37,224 bases of DNA from DATBFG01 sp036558645. Its GTDB lineage: Bacteria; Acidobacteriota; Terriglobia; Terriglobales; Acidobacteriaceae. Positions 1 to 8,458 of this stretch are shown here, piece after piece. Both the position numbers and the translations under genes were made by a program. Position 1 is the stretch's first letter. Each line of letters opens with the position of its first letter. The DNA lies in NCBI GenBank assembly GCA_036558645.1, contig DATBFG010000124.1, positions 1 through 37,224 of the forward strand, written 5' to 3'. The notes under the pieces were generated by a model. That model made no database searches. It worked only from the letters and a program-made list of their open reading frames with translations, and was not told the origin of the DNA.

Positions 1-1148
1 CTGTTCAATTGCTGCGCAAGATTAGGCGCCGGGGTCGCGACGATCTTCCACGAAGTACCGTCGAAGTGTTGCACCATGGTGTGATGTTGGCCGTTCGTGG
101 TTGGGTTTTCGAAGTAGCCGCTAGCGTATAAATTCGTTGGCGAAACTTGCGTCACGCCGGTAAGAACGTTCAGGTCACCGGCATTCTGACCTTGGTTCGG
201 GCTGGGGATAACCTTCCATCGAGTTCCATCCCAACGTTCGATGAGAGTAACCACCCGCTGTGCATTGCCGTCGCGAACCCAACCGACTGCCGTTACGTCA
301 GTTGGTGAAACGGCGCGAACACCGGTCAGGACGTTAGCGCTCAAGACCCCGGTATTCACTGGATTCGGACTGGGCACTACACTCCATTTTGCTCCATCGA
401 AGTGCAGCACTAGCGTCTTCACCGGAAGATTGGGAGAGACGCGATCCCCTACCGCCCAGATATCTGTGGGCGAAGTGGCAGAGATGGATGTGAGGACATT
501 GCCAGTATTGTTAACCCCATTCGGAGTTGGAACAACTTTCCAGGCTGTACCGTCCCAATGCTCCACCAGCGTTCTAACTGCGCCATTCGAGGCGGGATGG
601 TATCCCACCGCGTAAACGTCATTGCTGGCAAATGCAAGTACGCCATTGAAGGCGGCATTGTCCACCTGAATCAGGTTCGGCGTTTTGGCAACATTCCACT
701 GAGATCCATCCCAGTGAAGCGCCATCGGTTTCAGAGGACCGAAGCAAGTAAAGGAAAAGCCAACCGCCCAGACATCATTCGAAGCTATCGCGGTTATGCC
801 GTTGATTACGTTTCCGCTATTGTTGTTCGTGCAGGAAGGGACGGATCCCGGGTTAGGGCTGGGCACTACCGACCAACCTAGCCCATCCCAATGCATGGTC
901 AAAGTTCGGGAGTCGTTGAGATTGTTGTCGTTCATGTATCCAACCGCCCAAGCATCGCTATCTGAGATCGCGGTGACCGCGTTCAGGGTATTTCCTTGGA
1001 CATTTGGGCTAGGGCTGGATTGAACAGAGAAGATGGAAGTTTGAGCAAAAGACGAAGCAGAGATTCCGACCGTAAGTACTAGGACGGACAGCAGGGAACC
1101 AGTCTCGAGTGCCTGGCATCGCCAGAGTTTGGTTAGGGTATTTTTCAC
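1..1148 (-). CDS. Secreted DWAVG/HWDG repeat protein (beta-propeller-like), 3' end cut by window edge
   Basis: The frame is open on the minus strand from a GTG at 1148 to the window edge (382 codons, C-terminus missing). The start is preceded by GAGG five bases upstream and gives a Sec signal peptide (hydrophobic LLSVLVLTVGISA, likely cut after SSFAQ). The rest is at least six tandem units of about 50-62 residues, each with the pattern N-V-L-(T/N)-G-(V/I)-x-A-(I/V)-S-x-x-D-(V/A)-W-A-V-G, a variable stretch, then H-(W/F)-D-G-x-x-W-x-V-V-P-(S/T)-P-N. Such repeats are typical of beta-propeller folds in secreted proteins of Acidobacteria, Actinobacteria and Chloroflexi. No catalytic residues stand out. 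It is divergent from the two-component operon. Secretion and repeats are clear; the function is unknown. Confidence 0.85.
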   Translation of the reverse strand, partial: MKNTLTKLWRCQALETGSLLSVLVLTVGISASSFAQTSIFSVQSSPSPNVQGNTLNAVTAISDSDAWAVGYMNDNNLNDSRTLTMHWDGLGWSVVPSPNPGSVPSCTNNNSGNVINGITAIASNDVWAVGFSFTCFGPLKPMALHWDGSQWNVAKTPNLIQVDNAAFNGVLAFASNDVYAVGYHPASNGAVRTLVEHWDGTAWKVVPTPNGVNNTGNVLTSISATSPTDIWAVGDRVSPNLPVKTLVLHFDGAKWSVVPSPNPVNTGVLSANVLTGVRAVSPTDVTAVGWVRDGNAQRVVTLIERWDGTRWKVIPSPNQGQNAGDLNVLTGVTQVSPTNLYASGYFENPTTNGQHHTMVQHFDGTSWKIVATPAPNLAQQLN

Positions 1149-1416
1149 AGTTACCTCGGAGAAATAAGCTAGGAATCGATGGCTAGAGACTAGGTGCAGC
1201 TTTCCTGGCGTTTGTCTTTGACTTGTAAAATAAATGTCAAGTCTCTGTCGCTCAGTGACTTATAACACTTGTGTAATAGTAAGCTGGAGCTGCGTTGAAG
1301 CTTGAGCCGAAGGGCAATGGAGAGTCATTATGATTCATGTTGAGCGACCCCGGGGGCATGTTTCGCACGCAGTCCACTCTGTACAGTCCGATTTCGCAGC
1401 AAGAGAAACAGGAACC
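1149..1416. promoter_or_regulatory. Divergent promoter region with inverted repeat
   Basis: This region separates the repeat protein (minus) from the response regulator (plus). It holds a 6-bp inverted repeat GACTTG-N12-CAAGTC (1220-1243) and a near-copy GACTTATAA (1257-1265) of the first arm region GACTTGTAA (1220-1228). On the minus strand TTGACA (1240-1235) matches a -35 hexamer, but no good -10 follows at 16-18 bp. The repeats could be a response-regulator site. That is inference only. Confidence 0.3.
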
Positions 1417-2094
1417 ATGGAAAGAATCCTGGTTGTCGAAGATGATCGCGCTGTGCAGAAAGCCTTGAAGCGGCTGTTCGAGTCCGAAGGATTCGCAGTC
1501 GAAATTAGTTCCGATGGAAAATCAGCGTTAGAAGCGTTCCGCTCTTTGGCGCCCGCCGCAATTGTTCTCGATCTGCGGCTGCCCGCCATGTCCGGACGTG
1601 ACGTTTGTCGGGAAATCAAACAACAGAACCCAACTCTACCCATCATTGTGCTGAGTGCCGCCAGCGATGTTTCCGATAAAGTTCTGTTGCTGGAACTCGG
1701 CGCGGATGATTACGTGACTAAGCCTTTTAGTCCACGTGAATTGCTGGCCCGAGTTCGGGCTGCCTTGCGGCGTACAGTTCGCGTTGGCATCGGCGAGACG
1801 GCATCCTTTGCTTCGATTTCGGTCGACTTCACCCGCATGGAGGTTACGCGCGATGGCCAAGTGATAGGCTTGACCGCACAGGAGTTCAAGACGCTCAAGT
1901 TTCTATTGCAGAACCCTGAGCGTGTCATCAGCCGCGATGAACTCTTGAACGAAGTATGGGGATACCAGAACTATCCTTCCACTCGCACGGTTGACAACCA
2001 CATCCTGAAGTTGCGGCAGAAACTGGAAACCGATCCAGCAAATCCTGTGCATTTCAGGACCGTGCATGGGATGGGATACAAATTCGTAAAATAG
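1417..2094 (+). CDS. OmpR/PhoB-family DNA-binding response regulator
   Basis: A 225-residue two-domain regulator, the usual size for the OmpR family. The receiver domain (about 1-115) has the acidic pair E8/D9-D10, phosphoacceptor D52 (IVLDLRLP), S80 and K102 (TKPF). The C-terminal winged helix (about 130-225) ends in the family signature RTVHGMGYKF. The frame stays open upstream to an ATG at 1330, but the receiver fold begins at the ATG at 1417 (MERILVVEDD), which has AGGA just before it, so the shorter form is chosen. It lies 31 bp before a sensor kinase in the same direction and is almost certainly its partner. Likely targets are the downstream porin and cupredoxin genes or its own promoter; the signal is unknown. 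Confidence 0.95.
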   Translation: MERILVVEDDRAVQKALKRLFESEGFAVEISSDGKSALEAFRSLAPAAIVLDLRLPAMSGRDVCREIKQQNPTLPIIVLSAASDVSDKVLLLELGADDYVTKPFSPRELLARVRAALRRTVRVGIGETASFASISVDFTRMEVTRDGQVIGLTAQEFKTLKFLLQNPERVISRDELLNEVWGYQNYPSTRTVDNHILKLRQKLETDPANPVHFRTVHGMGYKFVK

Positions 2095-2125
2095 GGGACC
2101 TTTTAGCAGTGAACGAAGAGGAAAC

Positions 2126-3952
2126 ATGCCAGAAGGAGGGACCGTGGTCAAGATGCGTTTAAGGACCAAGTTCCTTCTTTCCATGATTGTCATTACGGCT
2201 GGACTTACCAGTACCAGCCTGTTGTTCGTGCGCCGCAGTGTGCAGGCCCAGGTAAGAAAGGGCATCGCCGCCGATCTGCATAACTCGGTCAGCACCTTCC
2301 AAAATTTTCAACGTGAACGCGAACTTACCCTGAGCCACTCCGCAGACCTGCTTGCCGATTTGCCGAATCTGCGAGCACTGATGACTACGCAGGATGAAAA
2401 AACAATTCAGGACGTGTCCACAGATCTGTGGAGGCTCGCAGGCAGCGACCTGTTTGTGCTGGCGGATCGATCAGGCCGTGTCGTCGCCCTGCATACAGCC
2501 GCACCAGGTTTTACCAAACAGATGGCTCAGGACTCCTTCGCGACTTCTTTGAACCAGGATGGCCCAAGCTCCTGGTGGTTCGGGGCTCATCATCTTTATG
2601 AGGTCTTTCTAAAACCCATCTATTTCGGCCAGACTTCTGAAGATCGTCTCTTGGGATTTGTACTAATTGGGCACGAAATTGACGATGGCGTTGCTGCTCA
2701 GGTTAGCCGCATCGCTGCCAGTCAGGTCGCATTCAACTACGGTGGGACGATTGTTCGTAGCACATTGACACCGACCGATGAGGCGGAGTTGGCGCGGCGT
2801 CCAGTCATGGCATCCACCACCGGTATCGCCGAGCCCGCGATGGTGCAGTTGGGCGACGAACGATTTCTCGGCACATCGCTCGAACTAGCTGGAGGCAAAG
2901 CTCCTTCTGTTCGCCTCACAGTGCTCAAGTCGTATGACCAGGCGGCAGCCTTCATCGATAACTTGAATCGCCTGCTCCTTGCTCTGGGTCTTACAGCGGT
3001 GGCGGGTGGCAGCGCACTGGTGTTCTTGATCTCTCACACCTTTACTCGTCCGCTGGGGAATCTGGTCAATGGCGTTCGTGCACTCGAGAAGGGTGATTTC
3101 AACTACGCCCTCGACGCTCATGGCGGCGACGAAGTGGCGGAGGTGACGGGCGCTTTCAACCGAATGCGTACCAGCCTCTCGAGGACGCAACAACAGCTTC
3201 TCGAAGCCGAACGCCTGGCGACCATTGGACGTATGGCGAGTTCCATCTCGCACGACCTCAGGCATTCCTTGGCCGCCATTGTTGCCAATGCTGAGTTCTT
3301 GTGTGAGAGCCGGCTTACATCCGAGCAACGAGAGGACCTTTATCAGGAAGTACGTGTGGCCGTAAACCAGATGACGGACCTCATCGATTCCTTGCTTGAA
3401 TTCTCGCGTACACGGGAATCGTTACGGCCATCCTTCGGCAGTGTCAAGGATTGCGTCGAACGCGTTGTTCAATCATTGCGTGCTCATCCGGAGTTTCACC
3501 GCGTGCAAGTATCGATTCGTCAGAGCGGCAACAGCACAGGCTGGTTTGATTCGAAGAAGCTGGAACGCGCCTTCTACAACCTCCTCTTGAACGCGTGCGA
3601 AGCGGTTACTCCCGAACAGGGGTGCATCGAAGTCGAGCTGAAAGAGGTGCCGGGAGGCGTGGAAATCCGAGTAAGTGACAACGGGCGGGGTGTGCCCCAG
3701 TCAGTGCGGGACACCCTGTTTGAACCGTTTATCAGCTATGGCAAGGAAAATGGCACCGGATTAGGTCTTACGGTTGTGCAGAAGATCGTACAGGACCACG
3801 GAGGAGACGTCTGCGTCGAGAAGACGTCCAAGGATGGTACTGTATTCAAGGTCGTCCTCCCGCTGACATCCACACGCTCGCGGGAGTTTCCGGCCGAAAG
3901 CAATATCGGCCTGCCGCCCTTCGTCAGGACGGAACAGGCTAAACCGGAGTAG
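2126..3952 (+). CDS. Membrane-bound sensor histidine kinase with HAMP domain
   Basis: 608 residues. TM1 lies near residues 14-33, followed by a long extracytoplasmic sensor region (about 35-280) shaped like a double-Cache module. TM2 is near 282-303, then HAMP (about 304-358), HisKA with phospho-acceptor H376 (SISHDLRHS), and HATPase_c with N-box N485/N489, G1 box DNGRG (518-522) and G2 box GTGLGL (543-548). It autophosphorylates on His and should hand phosphate to the regulator 31 bp upstream. The ATG at 2126 has AGAGGA upstream. A GTG at 2144 preceded by AGGAGG (2134-2139) is an equally good start and would remove six residues without affecting any domain. The ligand cannot be read from sequence. 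Confidence 0.95.
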   Translation: MPEGGTVVKMRLRTKFLLSMIVITAGLTSTSLLFVRRSVQAQVRKGIAADLHNSVSTFQNFQRERELTLSHSADLLADLPNLRALMTTQDEKTIQDVSTDLWRLAGSDLFVLADRSGRVVALHTAAPGFTKQMAQDSFATSLNQDGPSSWWFGAHHLYEVFLKPIYFGQTSEDRLLGFVLIGHEIDDGVAAQVSRIAASQVAFNYGGTIVRSTLTPTDEAELARRPVMASTTGIAEPAMVQLGDERFLGTSLELAGGKAPSVRLTVLKSYDQAAAFIDNLNRLLLALGLTAVAGGSALVFLISHTFTRPLGNLVNGVRALEKGDFNYALDAHGGDEVAEVTGAFNRMRTSLSRTQQQLLEAERLATIGRMASSISHDLRHSLAAIVANAEFLCESRLTSEQREDLYQEVRVAVNQMTDLIDSLLEFSRTRESLRPSFGSVKDCVERVVQSLRAHPEFHRVQVSIRQSGNSTGWFDSKKLERAFYNLLLNACEAVTPEQGCIEVELKEVPGGVEIRVSDNGRGVPQSVRDTLFEPFISYGKENGTGLGLTVVQKIVQDHGGDVCVEKTSKDGTVFKVVLPLTSTRSREFPAESNIGLPPFVRTEQAKPE

Positions 3953-4058
3953 GATTCCCTGTCAGCGGCGTGGCCACCGATCCGGTCGGATGGCCCTGCC
4001 GCGCTTTCAGATAAGTCCGCAGTCGAAAAAGATTCCAGGGGCTTCTTGGGAGGCGAAT

Positions 4059-5645
4059 GTGAAGCGGTGGAATACCTTATGCGAATGGCTGACTCATGCG
4101 GCCGGGCCAGGGTTCCTGCTGTTGACGATGATCTCGACAACTTTAGCGCAGCAGGCCGCCCCGCCGACGCAGGCTGCTTCGATGGATGCAGCGATCCACG
4201 AATTGCAGCAACAGGTGCAGGAACTTCGGGCCGCCGTAGCCGAGATTCACTCCGAAGCTGCTCAGTATCGTGCCGAAACCGCGGAACTGCGGCGCCAGCT
4301 TGAGACTACTCAGGCTCAGTTGGCTGCTGCCGGCACGGCGGCGCCCGAGGTCGCCACTTCGCCGGAGAATCGGGAGTCGGAGCCGACCGAGGCTCAAGGC
4401 CAACCGCCCGCCCGTACTTTGGAACAGCGCGTGGCTTCGCTCGAAGAGTCCTCCCAGATGCTGAACGGTAAGATCGACGATCAGTACCAAACCAAGGTCA
4501 GCAGCGCCTCGAAGTATCGTGTGCGCCTTTCTGGACTTGCCTTGCTCAATGTATTCAGCAACCGGGGTGCGACCGATAATCAAAGTGTGCCCAGTTGGGC
4601 GAGACCATCCTTTCCCTTTGACTCTGCGGGCAATTTCGGCGCCAGCATGAATCAATCGCAGCTCGGGCTGGAGGTCTTTGGCCCCACGGTGGGCGGTGCC
4701 AGGATAAGCGGTGGAATCCAGGTGGATTTCTCCGGCGGTTTCCCCGATGAAGCAAACGGTGTGAACTTCGGGTTAGTCCGTCTGCGCACGGCAAACATGC
4801 GCCTCGATTGGAAGGATACTTCCATCGTAGCGGGACAGGATGGTCTGTTCTTATCACCGCAGAACCCAACCTCGTTTGCGTCTCTTGCGGAGCCCGCGTT
4901 CAGCTACGCTGGCAATCTATGGGGTTGGATTCCGCAAGTACGTGTGGAACATCGCTTCGTTCTAAGCGACGATCAACAATTCACGATCCAGGGTGGCATT
5001 CTGGACAACGTGACTGGAGAGCCTCCGTACGATACTACTGACCGAACACCTCAGGCGGGCGAACGTTCCAGCCAGCCGGCCTTTGGCACGCGTATCGCAT
5101 GGACGCATAGCTTTTTTGGACATCCTGCAACCTTTGGCGCCGCGGGCTACTACTCCCGCCAAAACTGGGTCATCGATCATCATGTAGACGGTTGGGCGGG
5201 AATGGCGGACTGGGATATTCCGCTGGGCTCGAGAGTGTCGCTTTCGGGTGAGTTCTATCGTGGGCTTTCCGTGGGAGGTTTCGGGGGCGGAATCGGGCGT
5301 AGCGCGCTTTACAGCGACGACAATTTCGGATCGACAACTCAGGTTCGCGGCCTGCAATCTGAAGGTGGGTGGGCGCAGTTGAAGGTACGGGCAACCTCCA
5401 AACTCGAGTTCAATGGAGCCTTTGGCCTAGACAATCCTTTTGCAGAATATCTGCGAGACTCTCCCCATGGGCAATCTTATTTGCCATTGCTGTCACAAAA
5501 TCGTTCTTCTTTCGTAAACTTCATCTATAGGCCACGTTCGAACCTCCTGTTTTCGACCGAGTATCGGCATCTGAAGACTTATGGGCTCGATGGTCCTTCA
5601 TGGACCGCCGAACAGCTCAATCTGATTATGGGAGTCCTGTTCTAG
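4059..5645 (+). CDS. Coiled-coil outer-membrane porin-like protein (DcaP-like)
   Basis: 528 residues from the GTG at 4059, which has GGGAGG (4048-4053) five bases upstream. The frame also has an ATG at 3990, but that codon lies inside a hairpin (3972-3995) and would bury the signal peptide. The N-terminus is a Sec signal (FLLLTMISTTLAQ). A heptad-rich coiled coil follows (about 40-90, IHELQQQVQELR...ELRRQLETTQ) with an Ala/Glu-rich linker. The remaining 380 residues alternate polar and aromatic residues as in a beta-barrel and end in a hydrophobic strand with C-terminal F (IMGVLF). This layout matches DcaP-like trimeric porins. It is the third gene of the two-component operon and its stop is two bases before the cupredoxin start. 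The substrate is unknown. Confidence 0.8.
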   Translation: MKRWNTLCEWLTHAAGPGFLLLTMISTTLAQQAAPPTQAASMDAAIHELQQQVQELRAAVAEIHSEAAQYRAETAELRRQLETTQAQLAAAGTAAPEVATSPENRESEPTEAQGQPPARTLEQRVASLEESSQMLNGKIDDQYQTKVSSASKYRVRLSGLALLNVFSNRGATDNQSVPSWARPSFPFDSAGNFGASMNQSQLGLEVFGPTVGGARISGGIQVDFSGGFPDEANGVNFGLVRLRTANMRLDWKDTSIVAGQDGLFLSPQNPTSFASLAEPAFSYAGNLWGWIPQVRVEHRFVLSDDQQFTIQGGILDNVTGEPPYDTTDRTPQAGERSSQPAFGTRIAWTHSFFGHPATFGAAGYYSRQNWVIDHHVDGWAGMADWDIPLGSRVSLSGEFYRGLSVGGFGGGIGRSALYSDDNFGSTTQVRGLQSEGGWAQLKVRATSKLEFNGAFGLDNPFAEYLRDSPHGQSYLPLLSQNRSSFVNFIYRPRSNLLFSTEYRHLKTYGLDGPSWTAEQLNLIMGVLF

Positions 5646-5647
5646 AG

Positions 5648-6379
5648 ATGAGAGGAACAACCTATACCCGCCGCCTATTGCTCATCCTGCTGGCATGCGG
5701 TGGATTGTGCTTCGCGGAGAATGTGTCTCTAACCGGGCGTGTGTCCTTTGTGAGTGATGGTAAAGATGGCAAGCCAAGAGATGCCGATAATGTCGTCCTG
5801 TGGCTTTCTCCGGTGGGCATGGCGGTTCCGTCGAAACCCGAGTCAGCGGGACAACGCCCTAGGCTTGTCCAAAGGAACAAAAGTTTTGATCCCCACGTGT
5901 TAATCGTTCCGGTGGGGTCAGTGGTTGAATTTCCCAACCATGACCCATTCTTTCATAATGTGTTTTCTTTGTTCGAAGGGAAACGCTTCGATCTGGGGCT
6001 GTATGAAGCCGGCAGTACTCGTGAGGTGCGGTTCGATAAGCCCGGAATTTCATACATCTTCTGCAACATTCATGCACAGATGAGTGCAGTTGTCATCGCG
6101 CTCGATACTCCCTACTACACAGTAAGCAATCAACAAGGAGAAATTGTCGTTGCCGATGTTCCTCCAGGCCGTTACTTTCTGCACGTATGGTATGAAACGG
6201 CAACTGCAGAACAGTTGAAGGCACTCACGCGTGAAATTACGGTTTCAGAGGACGCTTCGACCCTAGGGGTTCTCCGCCTCACACAGGTCCCGGTACCAAC
6301 CGCGCATAAGAACAAATATGGACGCGATTACGAACCAGCTGCCCCGCTCGACAGCCCGGGCTATCCCCAGCAGCCCTGA
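5648..6379 (+). CDS. Secreted cupredoxin (blue-copper) protein with C-terminal Ig-like domain
   Basis: 243 residues, ATG at 5648, two bases after the porin stop, so probably translationally coupled. It has a Sec signal peptide (LLLILLACGGLCFA). The cupredoxin-like core shows H98 and H103 (NHDPFFHNV) and the cluster C139-x2-H142-x2-M145 (FCNIHAQM), which supply the Cys, two His and Met expected of a type 1 copper site. After it comes a short carboxypeptidase-regulatory-like segment (GEIVVADVPPGRY). Family members are often labelled plastocyanin or methylamine-utilisation protein. The role is probably periplasmic electron transfer or copper binding. Its place behind a sensor kinase and a porin suggests a redox- or metal-responsive system, which is inference. 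An in-frame upstream ATG (5600) lies inside the porin gene and is rejected. Confidence 0.85.
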   Translation: MRGTTYTRRLLLILLACGGLCFAENVSLTGRVSFVSDGKDGKPRDADNVVLWLSPVGMAVPSKPESAGQRPRLVQRNKSFDPHVLIVPVGSVVEFPNHDPFFHNVFSLFEGKRFDLGLYEAGSTREVRFDKPGISYIFCNIHAQMSAVVIALDTPYYTVSNQQGEIVVADVPPGRYFLHVWYETATAEQLKALTREITVSEDASTLGVLRLTQVPVPTAHKNKYGRDYEPAAPLDSPGYPQQP

Positions 6380-6438
6380 AGTGGCTCATTCAAGTGGCAA
6401 AATCAGGTAACGAAAAAATGACAAAGGCGTGAAACGTC

Positions 6439-6695
6439 GGTGACAACCTCACCCGGCCGGAAGAATAGCCTGCAAACAATGGAATGGGCGACGCTGCTGG
6501 TCCATTCCAATAGTTGGTCCCGGGACCGACGTAGTTGTGGGAATGACTTTTGCGAGTGGTTGCTTTGTTGTGAGGAAGCGACCCCGGGGATTGGCCTCAC
6601 CGTAATAGCGAAGGTTGTTCAAAGGTTGCAGTTGTAAATAGGTGTCCTCCTTAAATGCCTCTGACTAGGGCCAGCGCCCAACTGGCCCATTTTTT
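6439..6695 (+). ncRNA. Candidate structured small RNA or 3' leader ending in a terminator
   Basis: No convincing coding frame exists between 6380 and 6715, yet hairpins are dense on the + strand: GGTGA/TCACC (6439-6453), an 8-bp stem TGGAATGG/CCATTCCA (6480-6509), a perfect 12-bp palindrome GGTCCCGGGACC (6516-6527) and an 8-bp stem with one G-U (6558-6565 with 6576-6583). A pyrimidine stretch TCCTCCTT (6645-6652), complementary to Shine-Dalgarno sequences, precedes an intrinsic terminator. Structured stems, an anti-SD loop and a terminator make a typical trans-acting sRNA layout. It could equally be a long 3' UTR of the cupredoxin operon. No promoter was recognised. Inference from sequence only. 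Confidence 0.4.
6668..6695 (+). terminator. Intrinsic terminator
   Basis: A perfect 7-bp stem GGGCCAG/CTGGCCC with a 7-base loop is followed by ATTTTTT on the + strand. It lies 290 bases after the cupredoxin stop and 20 bases before the end of the convergent flavoprotein gene. On the other strand no T-run follows, so it works for + transcription only. Confidence 0.85.
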
Positions 6696-6715
6696 CTGTA
6701 ACAAGACATCCGAGG

Positions 6716-8335
6716 TTAGTGTGTCAATCGTCCCGCCTTCCAATCCTTAAGAATCTGGTGCGCGGCATTGTGCCCCGGTGCTCCGGTCACACCACCGCCG
6801 GGATGGGCACCTGCTCCGCACAAGTAGAGCCCATCGATGGGTGTGCGGTACCTGGCCCACCCCGCCACGGGGCGCATGAAGAACAGTTGTTCCAGGCTCA
6901 AGTCACCATGAAAGATGTTCCCCTCGGTCAGGCCATACGTACGTTCCAGGTCAAGGGGAGTGAGAACCTGTCGAGCCACAATGGACTCAGGAACATTCGG
7001 AGCATACTCGGCGATTTTCCTTACAACTCGGTCGCCCAGCAATTCGCGCTTCTCATCCCAGGTACCGTTCTTCAGGTGGAACGGTACGTATTGCACGAAG
7101 CAAGTCAGGATGTGCTTGCCCGCCGGTGCCAGCGAATCATCGGCGTTGGATGACACTACGCAGTCCACCCACAATTCTTCTGGAATTTCACCGAACTTTG
7201 CGATGTCGTAGCATCGTTCCGCGAACTCCAGTGATGGCACCAGGGTGTAGAAAGTCCGTTCGAGCGGGGTTGCGGTTGAAGGCGTTCCCGTAAACCTAGG
7301 TTCCTGCGAAAGAACTAGGTTCACTTTCGCGCAAGGACCCGCCATCTTGATGCCACGGACGCCACGAACGAAATCCTCGGGCAACTCCTTTGTTGGAACC
7401 ATTCCCAGGAATGTGCGTTTCGGATCGGCATTGGATACGATTACCCGTCCCCGGATTTCCGTCCCATCCTCCAACACAACGTTATGCGCTCGTCCGTTCC
7501 GAATACCGATTTCGGCGACTGCCGCCGAGGTTCGAATCTCAACCCCCAGTTCACGTGCGGCTGCCGCCAAGGCTTGCGTGATCGCGCCCATGCCGCCCAT
7601 CACGTGTCCGGAAAATCCCTGCAAATCGTGCTCGCCACCACTGAGCAGATGAAACAGCAGTCCGATCGCGGTTCCGGGCTGGTATGGTCCGCCATGCTTG
7701 CCGTAAACATTGTTCGCAAGAAACAATGTCTTGAGGACATTGGATTCGTAGTTTCGATCGAGAAACTCTCCCAAGCTCCCAGTGAGAAACGAGATTAGTT
7801 CTGCGATCTCGCGATTCGTGATCTTGCGGAATCGCTTGCTAACCCGAAGCAGATCGGACCAGCCTTGGAAATTTTTGGTGTCAATCTCTGGAGGTGGCTC
7901 CATGAAGAAAGGCTGCAAGTATCTGGCAAGTCTCTTCAATTGGTCGTCGATTCGTACGAAGGTTTCCGCGTCCCGGGTGGAATACTTACGAAACTCAGCG
8001 ACAGCGCGGTTACGATCGGACCACCATGGCACCACACTGCCGTCAGGGAAGGGAACCTGGATCATGGGATCGCACGGCACCATTCGCAGGCCGTGGTTTG
8101 CTAACTTGAGGTCCCGGATCACTTCAGGTCGCAGCATGCTGGCAATGTAGGAAGTGGTGGAAACCCGGCAGCCAGGAGCAATCTCTTCGGTGACACAACA
8201 ACCCCCAACGATGGAGCGCCGCTCCAGCACAAGTGTCGACAGCCCGCCGCGCGCCAGGTACGCAGCCGCGGTCAGCCCGTTATGTCCGCCGCCAATGACG
8301 ACTGCGTCGTAAATTTTTGAGGGGGATAGGGTCAA
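6716..8335 (-). CDS. FAD-dependent oxidoreductase, phytoene desaturase/PYROXD2-like
   Basis: 539 residues. The N-terminal Rossmann fingerprint is present (YDAVVIGGGHNG, residues 9-20, with the ribose-binding E38 in LVLERR), as is the C-terminal FAD motif (DGLYLCGAGAHPGGGVTG) of the phytoene desaturase superfamily, PYROXD2 branch. Known members desaturate or oxidise carotenoid-like or other lipophilic compounds; the substrate here is unknown and no other carotenoid gene is nearby. The start is TTG at 8335, supported by AAGGAG four bases upstream. That ribosome-binding site touches the palindrome at 8344-8358, so repression by the neighbouring TetR protein is likely. It is divergent from the TetR-Rieske operon. 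Confidence 0.9.
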   Translation of the reverse strand: MTLSPSKIYDAVVIGGGHNGLTAAAYLARGGLSTLVLERRSIVGGCCVTEEIAPGCRVSTTSYIASMLRPEVIRDLKLANHGLRMVPCDPMIQVPFPDGSVVPWWSDRNRAVAEFRKYSTRDAETFVRIDDQLKRLARYLQPFFMEPPPEIDTKNFQGWSDLLRVSKRFRKITNREIAELISFLTGSLGEFLDRNYESNVLKTLFLANNVYGKHGGPYQPGTAIGLLFHLLSGGEHDLQGFSGHVMGGMGAITQALAAAARELGVEIRTSAAVAEIGIRNGRAHNVVLEDGTEIRGRVIVSNADPKRTFLGMVPTKELPEDFVRGVRGIKMAGPCAKVNLVLSQEPRFTGTPSTATPLERTFYTLVPSLEFAERCYDIAKFGEIPEELWVDCVVSSNADDSLAPAGKHILTCFVQYVPFHLKNGTWDEKRELLGDRVVRKIAEYAPNVPESIVARQVLTPLDLERTYGLTEGNIFHGDLSLEQLFFMRPVAGWARYRTPIDGLYLCGAGAHPGGGVTGAPGHNAAHQILKDWKAGRLTH

Positions 8336-8343
8336 TCTGCTCC

Positions 8344-8358
8344 TTGACCGATGGTCAA
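8344..8358. promoter_or_regulatory. TetR-type operator, copy 1
   Basis: Perfect palindrome TTGACC-GAT-GGTCAA. On the minus strand it runs straight into the Shine-Dalgarno AAGGAG of the flavoprotein gene, and a TATAAG -10-like hexamer (8368-8363) lies just upstream. A nearly identical palindrome sits at 8442-8456 next to the TetR gene, which makes it the probable operator of that regulator. Confidence 0.75.
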
Positions 8359-8441
8359 TTACCTTATATCAAGGCAGCATACCTTACTGTATGGACAGCC
8401 AAAATAGAATTGAAATCGCGTTCTGGTATAAGATACAGCTT

Positions 8442-8456
8442 TTGACCCGAGGTCAG
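8442..8456. promoter_or_regulatory. TetR-type operator, copy 2
   Basis: TTGACC-CGA-GGTCAG, identical in 11 of 12 arm bases to the copy at 8344-8358. It contains the GAGG (8449-8452) that serves as ribosome-binding site of the TetR gene and ends two bases before its ATG. A TATAAG -10-like element lies at 8427-8432. This fits autorepression by a TetR dimer. Confidence 0.75.
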
Positions 8457-8458
8457 TC

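Noticed and set aside
3972..3995. Hairpin between the kinase and porin genes as a terminator
   Set aside because: No T-run follows and the porin ribosome-binding site lies downstream, so at most it is an RNA-processing stem within the operon.
6440..6637. Two overlapping 65-codon frames, one on each strand, as small genes
   Set aside because: No ribosome-binding site, no hydrophobic or domain signal; the interval is better explained as structured RNA.
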